Assembly: GCA_047626725.1 (NCBI GenBank) | Contig: JBLHSG010000004.1 | Location: forward strand, 1-64,000 | DNA from: Ascidiaceihabitans sp034111945 | GTDB lineage: Bacteria > Pseudomonadota > Alphaproteobacteria > Rhodobacterales > Rhodobacteraceae | Length of the DNA stretch: 64,000 nucleotides | Direction: 5' to 3' | Shown here: positions 25,729 to 35,296 of the stretch, in pieces | Layout: the number at the start of each line of letters is the position of its first letter | Position numbering within the stretch: the stretch's first letter is position 1 | Position numbers and translations under genes: made by a program | The notes under the pieces: generated by a model | Database searches by the model: none | What the model was told of the DNA's origin: nothing | The model's input: the letters and a program-made list of their open reading frames with translations, nothing else

Positions 25729-27090
25729 ATGTTTAGATTAACAGGGCCAGCCCAAGACCTGTACGATGGCATCGCAGATCTGCCAATTGTATCGCCACAC
25801 GGTCATTGTGATCCGACGTGGTTTGCGACGGATGCGCCTTTTGCGAACCCAGCCGAGCTACTGGTTATTCCTGATCACTACGTGTTTCGCATGCTTTATT
25901 CGCAGGGGGTTTCCTTGGCCGAACTGGGCGTCGGCGCCGCCGGAAAGTCAGCAAATCCACGCGATGTATTTCGTCTGTTTGCAGCGCACTGGCATCTGTT
26001 TTTAGGAACCCCATCACGGCTTTGGATTGCCTATGTGCTTCATCAAACGCTGGGCATCAAAACGCCACTATCACCAGAGACAGTGGATCAAATATACGAT
26101 CAGATTGCGGATAGATTGGCGCAAGACGATCACCGCCCACGGGCCCTGTTTGATCGTTTCGGGATCGAGGTTTTGGCAACAACCGATGGTGCGCTCGATA
26201 CCCTTGAACACCATCAAACAATTGCCAACAGTGGGTGGAACGGGCGGGTCATTCCGACGTTTAGACCTGATGGTGTTTTAGATCCGAATGACGCGAAATT
26301 TGCCGATAACCTTAAGCATCTAGGGCAAGTGACAGGCACAGATATCGGGCAATTTGATGGGTATCTTGCAGCGCTTCGTAAGCGCAGGGCGTTCTTTGTC
26401 GCAATGGGGGCCACAGCCACGGATCACGCAATCGAAGTCGTCCACACAACATGGATCGCGGACCCCGAAGAATTGTATCAACGTGTTCGTACAGGCCGCG
26501 CAAGCCAGTCAGATGCGGCAACATTTTATGGGCACATGTTAATCGAAATGGCGCAAATGTCAGTTGATGACGGGGTAGTCATGCAAATCCATGGCGGATC
26601 ACGGCGCAATACAAATGCAGATGTTTTACGTCAGTTTGGGCGCGACAAAGGTGCCGATATTCCAATTGCTTGCGACTGGGTGCGCGGGCTGGATGCACTG
26701 CTTGATCGGGTGGGGAATTCGCCTGATTTAACGCTGGTCCTGTTCACATTGGATGAAGCAACTTATGCGCGCGAACTTGCCCCGATGGCCGGTCATTGGC
26801 CCGCAGTACGCATTGGGCCGCCGTGGTGGTTTCACGACAGTCCGGCGGGAATTGCACGGTATTTTGACCAGGTTGTGGAAACGGCAGGCTACCAAAATCT
26901 GGCAGGATTTAACGATGATACTCGGGCATTTATGTCGATCCCTGCACGACACGATCTATGGCGGCGCGGCGTTGCTGACCATTTGGCACGACAGGTGGAA
27001 CGCGGTTACTTCGGTACAGAAGACGCGCGAAATTTAGGGCGTTTGTTAGCGACTGACCTTGCCCGCGATGCGTATAGGTTGGCGATTTGA
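25729..27090 (+). CDS. uxaC: Glucuronate (uronate) isomerase
   Basis: This 453-residue protein starts at the ATG at 25729, nine bases after AAGGAG. An earlier ATG-like extension to 25666 lacks family similarity. The metal site HGHCDP (His24, His26) near the N-terminus and the WWFHDSPAGIARYFDQV segment late in the protein are diagnostic of the amidohydrolase-superfamily uronate isomerases. It interconverts D-glucuronate and D-fructuronate, and D-galacturonate and D-tagaturonate. Its stop overlaps the start of the uxuB-like gene by one base (TGATG). Confidence 0.93.
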   Translation: MFRLTGPAQDLYDGIADLPIVSPHGHCDPTWFATDAPFANPAELLVIPDHYVFRMLYSQGVSLAELGVGAAGKSANPRDVFRLFAAHWHLFLGTPSRLWIAYVLHQTLGIKTPLSPETVDQIYDQIADRLAQDDHRPRALFDRFGIEVLATTDGALDTLEHHQTIANSGWNGRVIPTFRPDGVLDPNDAKFADNLKHLGQVTGTDIGQFDGYLAALRKRRAFFVAMGATATDHAIEVVHTTWIADPEELYQRVRTGRASQSDAATFYGHMLIEMAQMSVDDGVVMQIHGGSRRNTNADVLRQFGRDKGADIPIACDWVRGLDALLDRVGNSPDLTLVLFTLDEATYARELAPMAGHWPAVRIGPPWWFHDSPAGIARYFDQVVETAGYQNLAGFNDDTRAFMSIPARHDLWRRGVADHLARQVERGYFGTEDARNLGRLLATDLARDAYRLAI

Positions 27091-28301
27091 TGGGTCGAAT
27101 TTTACACTTTGGGCTTGGTAATTTTGCCCGCGCACATCTGTTGGATTACACCGCTGACGCAGGCGGATGGGACGTGGTTGGTGTAAGCCTGCGCAATCCT
27201 GAAACGCGTGATGGGCTAGCCAAACAAGGCTTTGACTACACGTTGGATATTCAAGGGATTGGCCGAAAGAAGATCACCGTTTTGCGCGATATTTTGGTAG
27301 CACCAGAATCGCCGCAAGCAGTTCTTGATGCGATCTGCGACGCGGATATAATCTCAGCGACCGTTACCGAAAAAGGCTATCATTTAGATAGCAAAGGTGA
27401 GCTAGATTTAGACGACCCAACCATCGCGCAAGAGCTAGCGACAATGGCCCCCGCGACATTGATTGGCTACTTGGCTATCGGTTTATCACAGCGTACGACC
27501 TCGGCCACAATCATGTCCTGCGATAATCGTATTGCTAATGGCGCGACCCTCAAAAGGGCTGTTGTCCGATTTGCAAAGGCTGCGGATTTGACGCTGAATT
27601 GGTCGTTGTTTACCTTTCCCAATGCGATGGTCGACCGGATAACACCAGCGACAACCGACGCCCTGCGCACCGCGTTGAATGACGCAATGGCCGTCCCGAC
27701 AGAGCCGTTTCGCGAGTGGGTTATCGAGGACAATTTTACAGGTAAACGGCCCGATTGGCCCGACGTGCAATTCGTGGACGACGTCGACCCCCACGAATTG
27801 CGTAAACTGCGGATGTTGAACGGCGCACATTCGATGTTGGCGTATTGTGGCCTCGCACAGGGGCATGAATTTGTCCATCTGGCGATTGGTGATCCGACGC
27901 TACTTGCCCTTGCGAAATCGCTGATGAATGAGGCAAAGTTGACCCTGCCTATTGGTGCAAACGATCAGACTGGTAACTATGCAAACGCGTTGATTATTCG
28001 GTTTCAAAACCCGGAAATCCAACATTCTCTTCGTCAAATCGCGACCGATGGCAGCCAAAAGGTACCCTACCGTTTTGTCGCCGCGATCAGGGACCTTTTG
28101 CGAATGGACAAGACACCTGACGCACTGTTGCGGGGCCTAAATGCGTGGATCGATTTTTGCATTGCTGAGACCGGCGCAGGTCGTGCGTTGGATGACCCGA
28201 AATCAGATGAAATTGCGCACGCTGTTCAATCAGAAAACCCAACCCTCGAGATTTTAAAACTTATCGATGCCAAAGATTTGTTCCCGCTTATACTGGCATA
28301 A
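27090..28301 (+). CDS. uxuB: Fructuronate reductase / mannitol dehydrogenase family
   Basis: This protein has 403 residues from the ATG at 27090. The short N-terminal nucleotide-binding motif, ILHFGLGNFARAHLLDYT, and the catalytic-domain motif KLRMLNGAHSMLAYCG (with catalytic Lys) define the polyol-specific long-chain dehydrogenase family. In the company of uxaC and uxuA the expected reaction is D-fructuronate to D-mannonate with NADH. At about 400 residues it is shorter than E. coli UxuB (about 486), as in many alphaproteobacteria, and sequence alone cannot exclude a mannitol or tagaturonate role. Its 3' end overlaps convergent kdgK by 14 bases. Confidence 0.85.
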   Translation: MGRILHFGLGNFARAHLLDYTADAGGWDVVGVSLRNPETRDGLAKQGFDYTLDIQGIGRKKITVLRDILVAPESPQAVLDAICDADIISATVTEKGYHLDSKGELDLDDPTIAQELATMAPATLIGYLAIGLSQRTTSATIMSCDNRIANGATLKRAVVRFAKAADLTLNWSLFTFPNAMVDRITPATTDALRTALNDAMAVPTEPFREWVIEDNFTGKRPDWPDVQFVDDVDPHELRKLRMLNGAHSMLAYCGLAQGHEFVHLAIGDPTLLALAKSLMNEAKLTLPIGANDQTGNYANALIIRFQNPEIQHSLRQIATDGSQKVPYRFVAAIRDLLRMDKTPDALLRGLNAWIDFCIAETGAGRALDDPKSDEIAHAVQSENPTLEILKLIDAKDLFPLILA

Positions 28302-29157
28302 TTGCGCCGCGATATTGCACGACTGCAGCGGCACAATTGTGGCCTGCCATCAATGCATCCGCCTGCGATGATCCCGACAATAATGCGCCAAGATACCCGC
28401 CGTTAAAGCTATCGCCGGCTGCGGTTGTGTCGATCACATTTTGTGCGGCGTGATAGGTTTGCGCAACGGATTCACCCAATGACAACGGGCCCAATTCGGA
28501 CCGTTTCAGCGCACCTGCACCTTGACGGTTTTCAAAGCGCGCAGTCACCTGATCGGCAGTTTCGTCATACAATTCCATCTCGTCATCGATTGACGGCAAG
28601 GCAATATCAGCGCGCGCCCACATAGCCGTTGTGACCAAACGCGCGGTATTGGCGTCCTCCCATAAACGCGGTCGATAGTTGCTGTCGTAGATCAACTGGA
28701 TATCTGAATCCTTCAGCCAATCAATCAAAGCCAAGCGCACGGCTTGCGGTAAAATCGCCATTGAAATGCCCGACAGATAGATCGCATCGTATTGCGAGAG
28801 GATGTCGAAATCACACGTTCCACTGTCTTGAAACATGCCACGCGCAGCAGATGCACTGCGCCAATATGCGAACGACCGCTCGCCGGTTTCACTGGTCGTG
28901 ATCGCATACAATCCGGGCGATGCACCGGGAACGATTGTGATCGAATGTGTCCCGACGCCTTGGCCAGAAATAAAGGCCTTAATCTGGTCAGAAAACGGAT
29001 CATCCCCCAGATTGGTCAGGTAGTCGACCTGCAGATTGGGTGCCGTGCGATGTAGATAAATCGCGGTGTTCAACGTATCCCCCGCCACACCAACTTGGGC
29101 GGTTGTACCAGCCATCGCCAGCTCGATCATTGCCTCTCCGATACACGCGATGCGCAT
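28288..29157 (-). CDS. kdgK: 2-keto-3-deoxygluconate kinase (PfkB family)
   Basis: This protein has 289 residues from the ATG at 29157, which overlaps the stop of the exporter gene by one base. The PfkB features are the opening MRIACIGEAMIELA, the sugar-binding YLHRTAPNLQVDYLTNLGDD and the catalytic DTTAAGDSFNGGYLGALLSG. It phosphorylates 2-keto-3-deoxygluconate to KDPG, joining the uronate pathway to Entner-Doudoroff metabolism. No eda aldolase is present in the window. It is the last gene of the nine-gene TRAP operon running from 38444. Confidence 0.88.
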   Translation of the reverse strand: MRIACIGEAMIELAMAGTTAQVGVAGDTLNTAIYLHRTAPNLQVDYLTNLGDDPFSDQIKAFISGQGVGTHSITIVPGASPGLYAITTSETGERSFAYWRSASAARGMFQDSGTCDFDILSQYDAIYLSGISMAILPQAVRLALIDWLKDSDIQLIYDSNYRPRLWEDANTARLVTTAMWARADIALPSIDDEMELYDETADQVTARFENRQGAGALKRSELGPLSLGESVAQTYHAAQNVIDTTAAGDSFNGGYLGALLSGSSQADALMAGHNCAAAVVQYRGAIMPV

Positions 29158-30038
29158 TAGGTTTGTTCCCTTTTCCAGATGATCAGACCCGAACCGATAA
29201 TGACCAACGCGCCCAGTAGCGTCCATTGATCCGGCACGTCCCCAAACACCAAATAGCCCCAAATAGAGACGTAAATCATGAATGAATATGTGTATGGCAT
29301 CAGCGTATTCGCAGTGCCAAAACGGTGCGCGTTGGTCAACAATTGATGTCCCGCCCAGCCAAAAACACCAAGGCCGATAAGTACTAACCAACCGATGATT
29401 GTATCAGGTGATTGCCACGTCCAAAGCGCGAAAGGCAGCAGGACAATCGTGCCCACCAACCCCATGTAAAACTGTTGCGTATCGACGGCCACAATGCCCG
29501 CAAGACGGCGTGTCATGATAGAATACAACGCCAAAGCAGTTGACTGATAGATCACCAAAACCATAGCAAAATGAAACGTTTCACCAAAGGGACGGACCAC
29601 AATCAGCACGCCAATAAACCCAAGGATTATCGCAAGCCACCGCCATGGACCGACAGGTTCCTTCAGCACATAGATCGACAAAAAGCAGACGATAATCGGG
29701 CTAGAGAACATGATCGCCGACACGACTGTGAGCGGCAAAAATTGAAGGATGTAAAAGTTCGATAATGTCGCTGACACAAGCAAAAGCGCACGGCTAATCA
29801 CCTGCCATTTATGATCAGTTTGAAACCGGTCACGGCTGATACCATCCTTGGCAATGACCCCAATCGAGATCACAAAATGCCCGGCGTACCGCATGAACGC
29901 CAATTGAAACGCAGGCAGACCCGCCACGGCAAGCCATTTGGCCCCCGTGTCGACCAGCGAAAACAAGAACCACGCACCCAGCATCAACACGATGCCAATG
30001 CGCGGTTTGTCTTCTATTCCTTGGGCAAGAACTGCCAT
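29157..30038 (-). CDS. EamA/DMT-family transporter
   Basis: This 293-residue protein has about ten hydrophobic helices arranged as two five-helix EamA repeats. The first begins IGIVLMLGAWFLFSLVDTGAK and the second ends GALVIIGSGLIIWKREQ. DMT transporters move metabolites in either direction, often as exporters. Its place between an oxidoreductase gene and kdgK suggests a role in uronate or aldarate metabolism, perhaps release of an excess acid. The substrate cannot be assigned. Its stop codon is shared with the start of kdgK (TAATG). Confidence 0.82.
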   Translation of the reverse strand: MAVLAQGIEDKPRIGIVLMLGAWFLFSLVDTGAKWLAVAGLPAFQLAFMRYAGHFVISIGVIAKDGISRDRFQTDHKWQVISRALLLVSATLSNFYILQFLPLTVVSAIMFSSPIIVCFLSIYVLKEPVGPWRWLAIILGFIGVLIVVRPFGETFHFAMVLVIYQSTALALYSIMTRRLAGIVAVDTQQFYMGLVGTIVLLPFALWTWQSPDTIIGWLVLIGLGVFGWAGHQLLTNAHRFGTANTLMPYTYSFMIYVSIWGYLVFGDVPDQWTLLGALVIIGSGLIIWKREQT

Positions 30039-30041
30039 GAA

Positions 30042-30929
30042 TTATTTGGTGAACCGCTTGGCATAAAAATCGACCATTTGGCTGACCATCTCATCGGCCT
30101 GACCATCATCACGGGCCTGTTCCAATGCGCTAAGCGTCCCTTGCGACATGATGCTGTCAACGCCCGCGTCTTTGGCCATTTGCGCATAGTACCCCACATC
30201 TTTAGCCGCGTTTTTAATCGCGAATTGCAGCATGGTCGGATCCTTATCAACACCGTACGCTTTGACAAAATCCATCATTCCAGACCGCAGCGGACCGGCG
30301 GCCATAACGTCGTACATCTGGCCGCGATCAATGCCTGCAACGTCTGCCATCGCGAACGCTTCGGACATCGCATTTGCGACGGTCATACCAAAGAAATTGT
30401 TGATTAACTTGATCGTATGGCCCGCACCAAGGTCACCCAAATGGAACACGTTTTCACCAAGATCCTTAAGCACAGGTTCAACAGCGTCAAACGCGGTTCT
30501 GTCCCCCGCCGTCATGATGTTCAACAAACCGTCTTTAGCGTGCGCGGGCGTGCGACCCAACGGGGCGTCCAGATAGTGGCCACCAGCTGCAGCGACTTCG
30601 CCCCCTAAAACACGTGTTGATCCGGGCAAAGACGTACCAAAATCCACGACCGTTGCGCCGGGTTTCAGACCGCTAATCACGCCGTCTGGTCCACGCATGC
30701 GCCCTTCGACGCTGGCCGAAGTATCCATGCAAAGCATCACGATATCGCTGGCGGCAGCCACGTCACGAGCAGTCGAAACTTCGCTCGCACCACGTGCAAC
30801 TGCGGCGTCAACGTTGGGGCGCGAACGGTTCGCCATCACGGTCAAACTGTACCCTTGATCCTGAAGACGTCCGACCATTGCAGCGCCCATTAGTCCAAGG
30901 CCGATAAATCCGATTGTTGGTTTGGTCAT
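30042..30929 (-). CDS. NAD(P)-dependent beta-hydroxyacid dehydrogenase
   Basis: This 295-residue protein belongs to the 3-hydroxyisobutyrate dehydrogenase family. It has the Rossmann start IGFIGLGLMGAAMVGRL, the substrate-binding segment YLDAPLGRTPAHAKDG (usual form DAPVSGG) and the catalytic-Lys region IKLINNFFGMTVANAMSE. Relatives include tartronate semialdehyde reductase (GarR) and L-threonate dehydrogenase. In an operon with an aldarate/altronate-type dehydratase, a GarR-like role is possible. The altered DAPLGRTPAHA loop suggests a different substrate. Confidence 0.83.
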   Translation of the reverse strand: MTKPTIGFIGLGLMGAAMVGRLQDQGYSLTVMANRSRPNVDAAVARGASEVSTARDVAAASDIVMLCMDTSASVEGRMRGPDGVISGLKPGATVVDFGTSLPGSTRVLGGEVAAAGGHYLDAPLGRTPAHAKDGLLNIMTAGDRTAFDAVEPVLKDLGENVFHLGDLGAGHTIKLINNFFGMTVANAMSEAFAMADVAGIDRGQMYDVMAAGPLRSGMMDFVKAYGVDKDPTMLQFAIKNAAKDVGYYAQMAKDAGVDSIMSQGTLSALEQARDDGQADEMVSQMVDFYAKRFTK

Positions 30930-30967
30930 GTGTTTTTCCTATTTAAATCCTGAGTGATACGGCACTT

Positions 30968-31945
30968 CTAGGCCGTCAATTGTTCTTCGATATTTTGCGC
31001 TATTGCCAAGGTTCGGATTGCGTCGGCCACGTCAGTCAAGGGCGGCGCGCCGTCCATGACGTCGATGAAATGATCCAACTGCGCCGTCAAAGGCGTGACT
31101 GCATTCTTGGCCGGAACCAAAGGCTGAACCTGCGCGGCGTCCTGCCAATTGGTGCCTGCCCACAGCGTCATAGACGGAAAACTGATCGCGCCTTTGGTCC
31201 CCATAATCCACACCATATCTTGGCCCGTGGTTCCGATATTCGGATTTTCGCCTGTGCCTGCCTCAAATCCCCAAGGGGTCGGCGCGGTATCGGCAAAACT
31301 GATCGTGCCCGTCGCCCCGTTTTCAAATGCCAAAGCAATTGCACCACTTTCGATCCGGTCCTTGCCGCGCAATCCCTTTCCGCGCAGGGCAGTGGTTGTC
31401 GCGATTTCACCGACAACAAAACGCAGAAAATCAATGTCATGAACAAGGTTAATCATCACTGGACTGCCCCCCGTTTTGCGCCAGTTCCCTTCGAAATAGG
31501 TGTCCGGTTTGCGCATTGCCCAGATCAGATTGGTCGCAACAACAGTGCCAATTGCACCATCCGAAATCAGCTGTTTTAGCTGCTGAACCGAGGCATGATA
31601 ACGCCGATGGTGCGCCACCAGCGATCCGATATTTGCCGCCTTAATTTCCGTTTCCAATTGTCGCGCCGCGCCTAAATCATCGGCAACCGGCTTTTCAATC
31701 AACAGATGCCAACCACGTTTTGCAGCCTGAATACCGTGTGCGCTGTGCAGGTGTGTGGGCGTCGCAATAATCGCACCGTCAACGTGGACATCGACGTTTT
31801 CCATGTCAGAAAAACGCGGCACATCCATGGCCAACGTCATGTCAGGATCGGCCAATCCGACCAATTCGCAATTTGCATGAGCCTGCACAGCTTCGAGATG
31901 CCGGATACCAATTAATCCGCCGCCAACGACCAAAATCCGTTTCAC
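30968..31945 (-). CDS. Gfo/Idh/MocA-family oxidoreductase
   Basis: This protein has 325 residues from a GTG at 31945 that overlaps the dehydratase stop by four bases. An ATG seven codons upstream (31966) is possible but has a poor ribosome site. Features are KRILVVGGGLIGIRHLEAV (dinucleotide fold), the EKPVADD motif with catalytic Lys and, in the C-terminal sheet, SPVMINLVHDIDFLRFVVGE with the HDID active-site residues. These enzymes oxidise a sugar or inositol hydroxyl with NAD(P). The operon suggests a uronate or aldonate derivative. Confidence 0.85.
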   Translation of the reverse strand: MKRILVVGGGLIGIRHLEAVQAHANCELVGLADPDMTLAMDVPRFSDMENVDVHVDGAIIATPTHLHSAHGIQAAKRGWHLLIEKPVADDLGAARQLETEIKAANIGSLVAHHRRYHASVQQLKQLISDGAIGTVVATNLIWAMRKPDTYFEGNWRKTGGSPVMINLVHDIDFLRFVVGEIATTTALRGKGLRGKDRIESGAIALAFENGATGTISFADTAPTPWGFEAGTGENPNIGTTGQDMVWIMGTKGAISFPSMTLWAGTNWQDAAQVQPLVPAKNAVTPLTAQLDHFIDVMDGAPPLTDVADAIRTLAIAQNIEEQLTA

Positions 31946-33480
31946 ATTACGGCTCCGATTTGCCATGGGACAAATTCGTAATCACCCAAACCTTGGGCTT
32001 CGGATTTGCTGACTTCGCCCGAGGCGACGCGCAAAAACATTTCGTATATTTCGCGACCTTTTTCCTCGACGCTGACGCCCTGGATCAGGATTGTGCCTGC
32101 GTCCACGTCCATGTCTTCGGACATGCGTTTTGCCATCTCGGAATTTGTTGCGACTTTGATTGTTGGTGCAGGTTTTGATCCAAACGCCGACCCACGCCCA
32201 GTCGTAAAGCATACCAAATTACAGCCTGAGGCAATTTGGCCAGTCACCGACGCAGGGTCATATCCAGGGCTGTCCATAAACGTAAATCCACGCGCGGTGA
32301 CCGGTTCCGCGTATTTGTAAACACCCATCAAAGGCGAGGTTCCGCCCTTTGCCGCGGCACCCAGCGATTTTTCCAGAATGGTTGTCAGCCCACCCTTTTT
32401 GTTGCCGGGCGACGGGTTGTTATCCATCGATCCGTTATTGCGCGCGGTGTAATCCTGCCACCAGTCGATCAGGCCAATCAATTTGTCGCCAGTCGCCTGA
32501 TCGATCGCGCGACGTGTCAGCAAATGTTCTGCGCCGTAAATCTCTGGTGTTTCGGCCAAAACACCGGTGCCGCCTTGTGCAACCAGCAGATCACACGCGT
32601 ACCCCAACGCAGGGTTTGCCGTGACGCCGGACCAGGCATCCGATCCGCCACATTGCAGCGCCACCATCAGTTCCGACGCTGGACATTCTGTTCGGACAAC
32701 CGTGTTCGCCAAGGGCAACATTGCCGCAACTTTTTTGATGCCAAGTTCAACCGTGCGCCGCAGTCCCGCAACATTTTGAATGTTCATCGTTTGAAACAAG
32801 GGGCTCTGTTTCAGTCCATACGCCTCGAGCAGCCAGTCGATCTGGTTCATCTCGCACCCTAGGCCAACCATCAAAACGCCTGCATGATTTGGGTGTTTCG
32901 CATAGCCCCACATGACGCGCTGCAAAGCCTCGAACCCGTCGCCATTGTCGGCCATGCCGCACCCTGTGCCATGCACAAACGCAGCGACACCATCCACGTT
33001 TGGAAAGTCAGCTAAAATATCGTTGGTAAAGTGATCTGCGATCATGCGCGCGGCGGTCGCAGAACAATTCACCGAGGTCACAATAGCGATGTAATTGCGT
33101 GTACCAACACGCCCGCTTTCACGTCGATACCCCATGAATGTATCACCCGTCGTGGGCGTAACTGGACGCAAATCAGTCGAAAATTCATAAGCCATTTCAG
33201 TGTTTCGGAATTCGACATTATGCGTGTGAACATGATCGCCAGCCGCAATGTCATCAGACGCGTACCCGATCAGTTGCGCGTATTTGCGCACGGGCGATCC
33301 ATTGGCAATATCGACGACAGCAACCTTGTGTCCCGATGGGATCAAAGCGCGTGTCGTTGCGTTTTCAATTCCCACACCAACGTCCAACGCACGCGTCGCA
33401 GTCACCACATTGTCGGCGTGATCAAGGCGCACAAAATCCATGCTTTTGACTTGGGTATTGGGGTCGGATGTCAGCACCAC
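31942..33480 (-). CDS. UxaA/GarD-family altronate or galactarate dehydratase
   Basis: This 512-residue protein starts at GTG (33480 or the next codon), shortly after AAAGG. It has an N-terminal SAF domain (about 15-100, PSGHKVAVVDIANGSPVRKY), then the large iron-dependent dehydratase domain. Landmarks are VNCSATAARMIADHF, GVLMVGLGCEMNQ, ECPASELMVALQCGGSDAWS, NPSPGNKKGGLTT and CFTTGRGSAFGSKPAPTIKV. The CPASEL-QCGGSDA-SGVTANP part resembles galactarate dehydratase GarD. The SKPAPTIKVATNSE part is as common in altronate dehydratase UxaA. Either reaction would feed the 2-keto-3-deoxy acid pool. It is central to the TRAP operon. Confidence 0.85.
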   Translation of the reverse strand: MVLTSDPNTQVKSMDFVRLDHADNVVTATRALDVGVGIENATTRALIPSGHKVAVVDIANGSPVRKYAQLIGYASDDIAAGDHVHTHNVEFRNTEMAYEFSTDLRPVTPTTGDTFMGYRRESGRVGTRNYIAIVTSVNCSATAARMIADHFTNDILADFPNVDGVAAFVHGTGCGMADNGDGFEALQRVMWGYAKHPNHAGVLMVGLGCEMNQIDWLLEAYGLKQSPLFQTMNIQNVAGLRRTVELGIKKVAAMLPLANTVVRTECPASELMVALQCGGSDAWSGVTANPALGYACDLLVAQGGTGVLAETPEIYGAEHLLTRRAIDQATGDKLIGLIDWWQDYTARNNGSMDNNPSPGNKKGGLTTILEKSLGAAAKGGTSPLMGVYKYAEPVTARGFTFMDSPGYDPASVTGQIASGCNLVCFTTGRGSAFGSKPAPTIKVATNSEMAKRMSEDMDVDAGTILIQGVSVEEKGREIYEMFLRVASGEVSKSEAQGLGDYEFVPWQIGAVM

Positions 33481-33490
33481 ATCATACCTT

Positions 33491-35296
33491 TCACAGCAAC
33501 ACTTCGACGATGGATGGCCAGATCAACAACACCGACAACGCCATAATTTGGATGCCGATGAAGGGCAGGAATCCCTTAAAGATATCTGTCAGGCTGATGT
33601 GTGCGGGTGCGACCGATTTCAGATAGAACGCCGCGGGCCCAAACGGCGGCGAAAGGAAGCTGACCTGCATGTTCATACAGAACACGACACCGAACCAGAT
33701 CCCGACATTTTTCGGCTCTAGCTGTCCAATAAATCCGATTTCATCAATAGGCAGACGGCGCACAATCGGCAGGAAAACGGGAATGATCAGCAGCACAATC
33801 CCGACCCAATCCATAAACGCACCCATGAACAACAGGATCAGCATCATCGCGAGGATAATGCCCATCGTTGGCAGCTCTGCTCCGATGATCAGATTGGCGA
33901 TGTAATTCGGCCCACCAGCAACGGTGTACGCCCCTGCCAAAGTCGCAGCACCAATCGTGACCCAGATAATTGTACCCGTGGATTTCATCGTGCGCAGCAA
34001 CGCATCCCAAAGCAATTCGCGCATCGCTTCGATCCGTAGTATCGAGGCAAAAATCGCGATGGCGATGATCATGAACCGCATTTCGCTTTTTAGGGTGGAA
34101 TTTGGAATGACGATCATTGGCAAGACAATCGCAATGACCAAAACCACGCTTGCAATCATGACAATCCGCGCGGCGCGACTACGTGCCAAGGCCACCCATT
34201 CTTCAGTGGTGTAGTGAAGCAAGACCGCAATCAGGAACACGGCCAACGCGCCCATTCCCGCCGCTTCGGTGATGCCGGTAATACCACCATAGATCGACCC
34301 TAACACGACGCCAATAACGATAATTGGGGGAACCAGCCCTTTGCCTAATTTCCAACCACGTGCCGACCGTTCCTTGCCGAATACAAACAGGGCGACCCCC
34401 AGTGCGACAGCCGCGAGGCCTGCCAATTTAAAGAAAGCATTTAGGGAGGCTAGCGAATATGGCTCCCCTTCATTTGCGGCGTTTTGGCCCGAAAATTCGA
34501 TGAAACCTGCGCGCGCGCACAAGACAACGGCAGCGGCAATCACCAGCACGTTAAGAAAGGCAAAAAACAGACCCGCCTTTTCGCGACCTACTGGGTCACC
34601 AGGAACGGGATCAGGTAATGGCGCATCCTGAGGCCGGATTTGCGTGCGAATAATGATGTAAATAATGATGAAACTGGCCAGCATGAACCCCGGCACAAAC
34701 GACGCTGTAAACAATGCCTTGATCGATGTTTCAGTGATCAGCCCATAGATGATCAAAACAATCGACGGCGGGATCATGGTGCCCAAACTGCCGGACGCGC
34801 AAATCGTGCCAATGGCGAGGTTCTGATTGTAGCCAAGCCGTAGCATTTGCGGCAGAGCAATTAGGCCAAGCAAGACGACTTCGCCCCCGATAATCCCAGA
34901 CATCGCCGCCATGATCACAGCCATAATCGACGTCACAATCGCGATACCGCCGCGCGTTCTATTCAGCCACATCGACAATGAATCGTACATGGTTTTCGCG
35001 ACGCCAGACCGTTCGAGCAATGACGCCATAAAGATAAACAACGGGATGGATATGAGGACATAATCCGTCAAAAGCCCATATATTTTGTTCTGCATCAGGT
35101 TCAGCGCACCCGTCCCCGGCCGCCCCGTCAGCATCCCGTCACCAAACGACATCGGATTGGTTAACAACGCCGGTTCGAATTTCATCACCAACACCGCGAC
35201 AGCCAAAACAGCCGATGCAAAACCAAGCGGCATGCCGATCGCCAACAGCGCGATCAGCCCCAGCATCACGATCAATGAGATTGTGCCGATATCCAT
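33491..35296 (-). CDS. dctM: TRAP transporter large permease (DctM)
   Basis: This 601-residue membrane protein is much longer than a typical DctM (about 430). The family core is split: FGDGMLTGRPGTGALNLMQNKIYGLLTDYVLISIPLFIFMA and GEVVLLGLIALPQMLRLGYN lie in the first half, and FMDWVGIVLLIIPVFLPIVR and MQVSFLSPPFGPAAFYLKSV in the second. Between them (about 215-400) sits an insertion with several extra hydrophobic segments and a short soluble part. It couples Na+ flow to import of the acid bound by the DctP protein. It overlaps the dctQ stop at one base. Confidence 0.9.
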   Translation of the reverse strand: MDIGTISLIVMLGLIALLAIGMPLGFASAVLAVAVLVMKFEPALLTNPMSFGDGMLTGRPGTGALNLMQNKIYGLLTDYVLISIPLFIFMASLLERSGVAKTMYDSLSMWLNRTRGGIAIVTSIMAVIMAAMSGIIGGEVVLLGLIALPQMLRLGYNQNLAIGTICASGSLGTMIPPSIVLIIYGLITETSIKALFTASFVPGFMLASFIIIYIIIRTQIRPQDAPLPDPVPGDPVGREKAGLFFAFLNVLVIAAAVVLCARAGFIEFSGQNAANEGEPYSLASLNAFFKLAGLAAVALGVALFVFGKERSARGWKLGKGLVPPIIVIGVVLGSIYGGITGITEAAGMGALAVFLIAVLLHYTTEEWVALARSRAARIVMIASVVLVIAIVLPMIVIPNSTLKSEMRFMIIAIAIFASILRIEAMRELLWDALLRTMKSTGTIIWVTIGAATLAGAYTVAGGPNYIANLIIGAELPTMGIILAMMLILLFMGAFMDWVGIVLLIIPVFLPIVRRLPIDEIGFIGQLEPKNVGIWFGVVFCMNMQVSFLSPPFGPAAFYLKSVAPAHISLTDIFKGFLPFIGIQIMALSVLLIWPSIVEVLL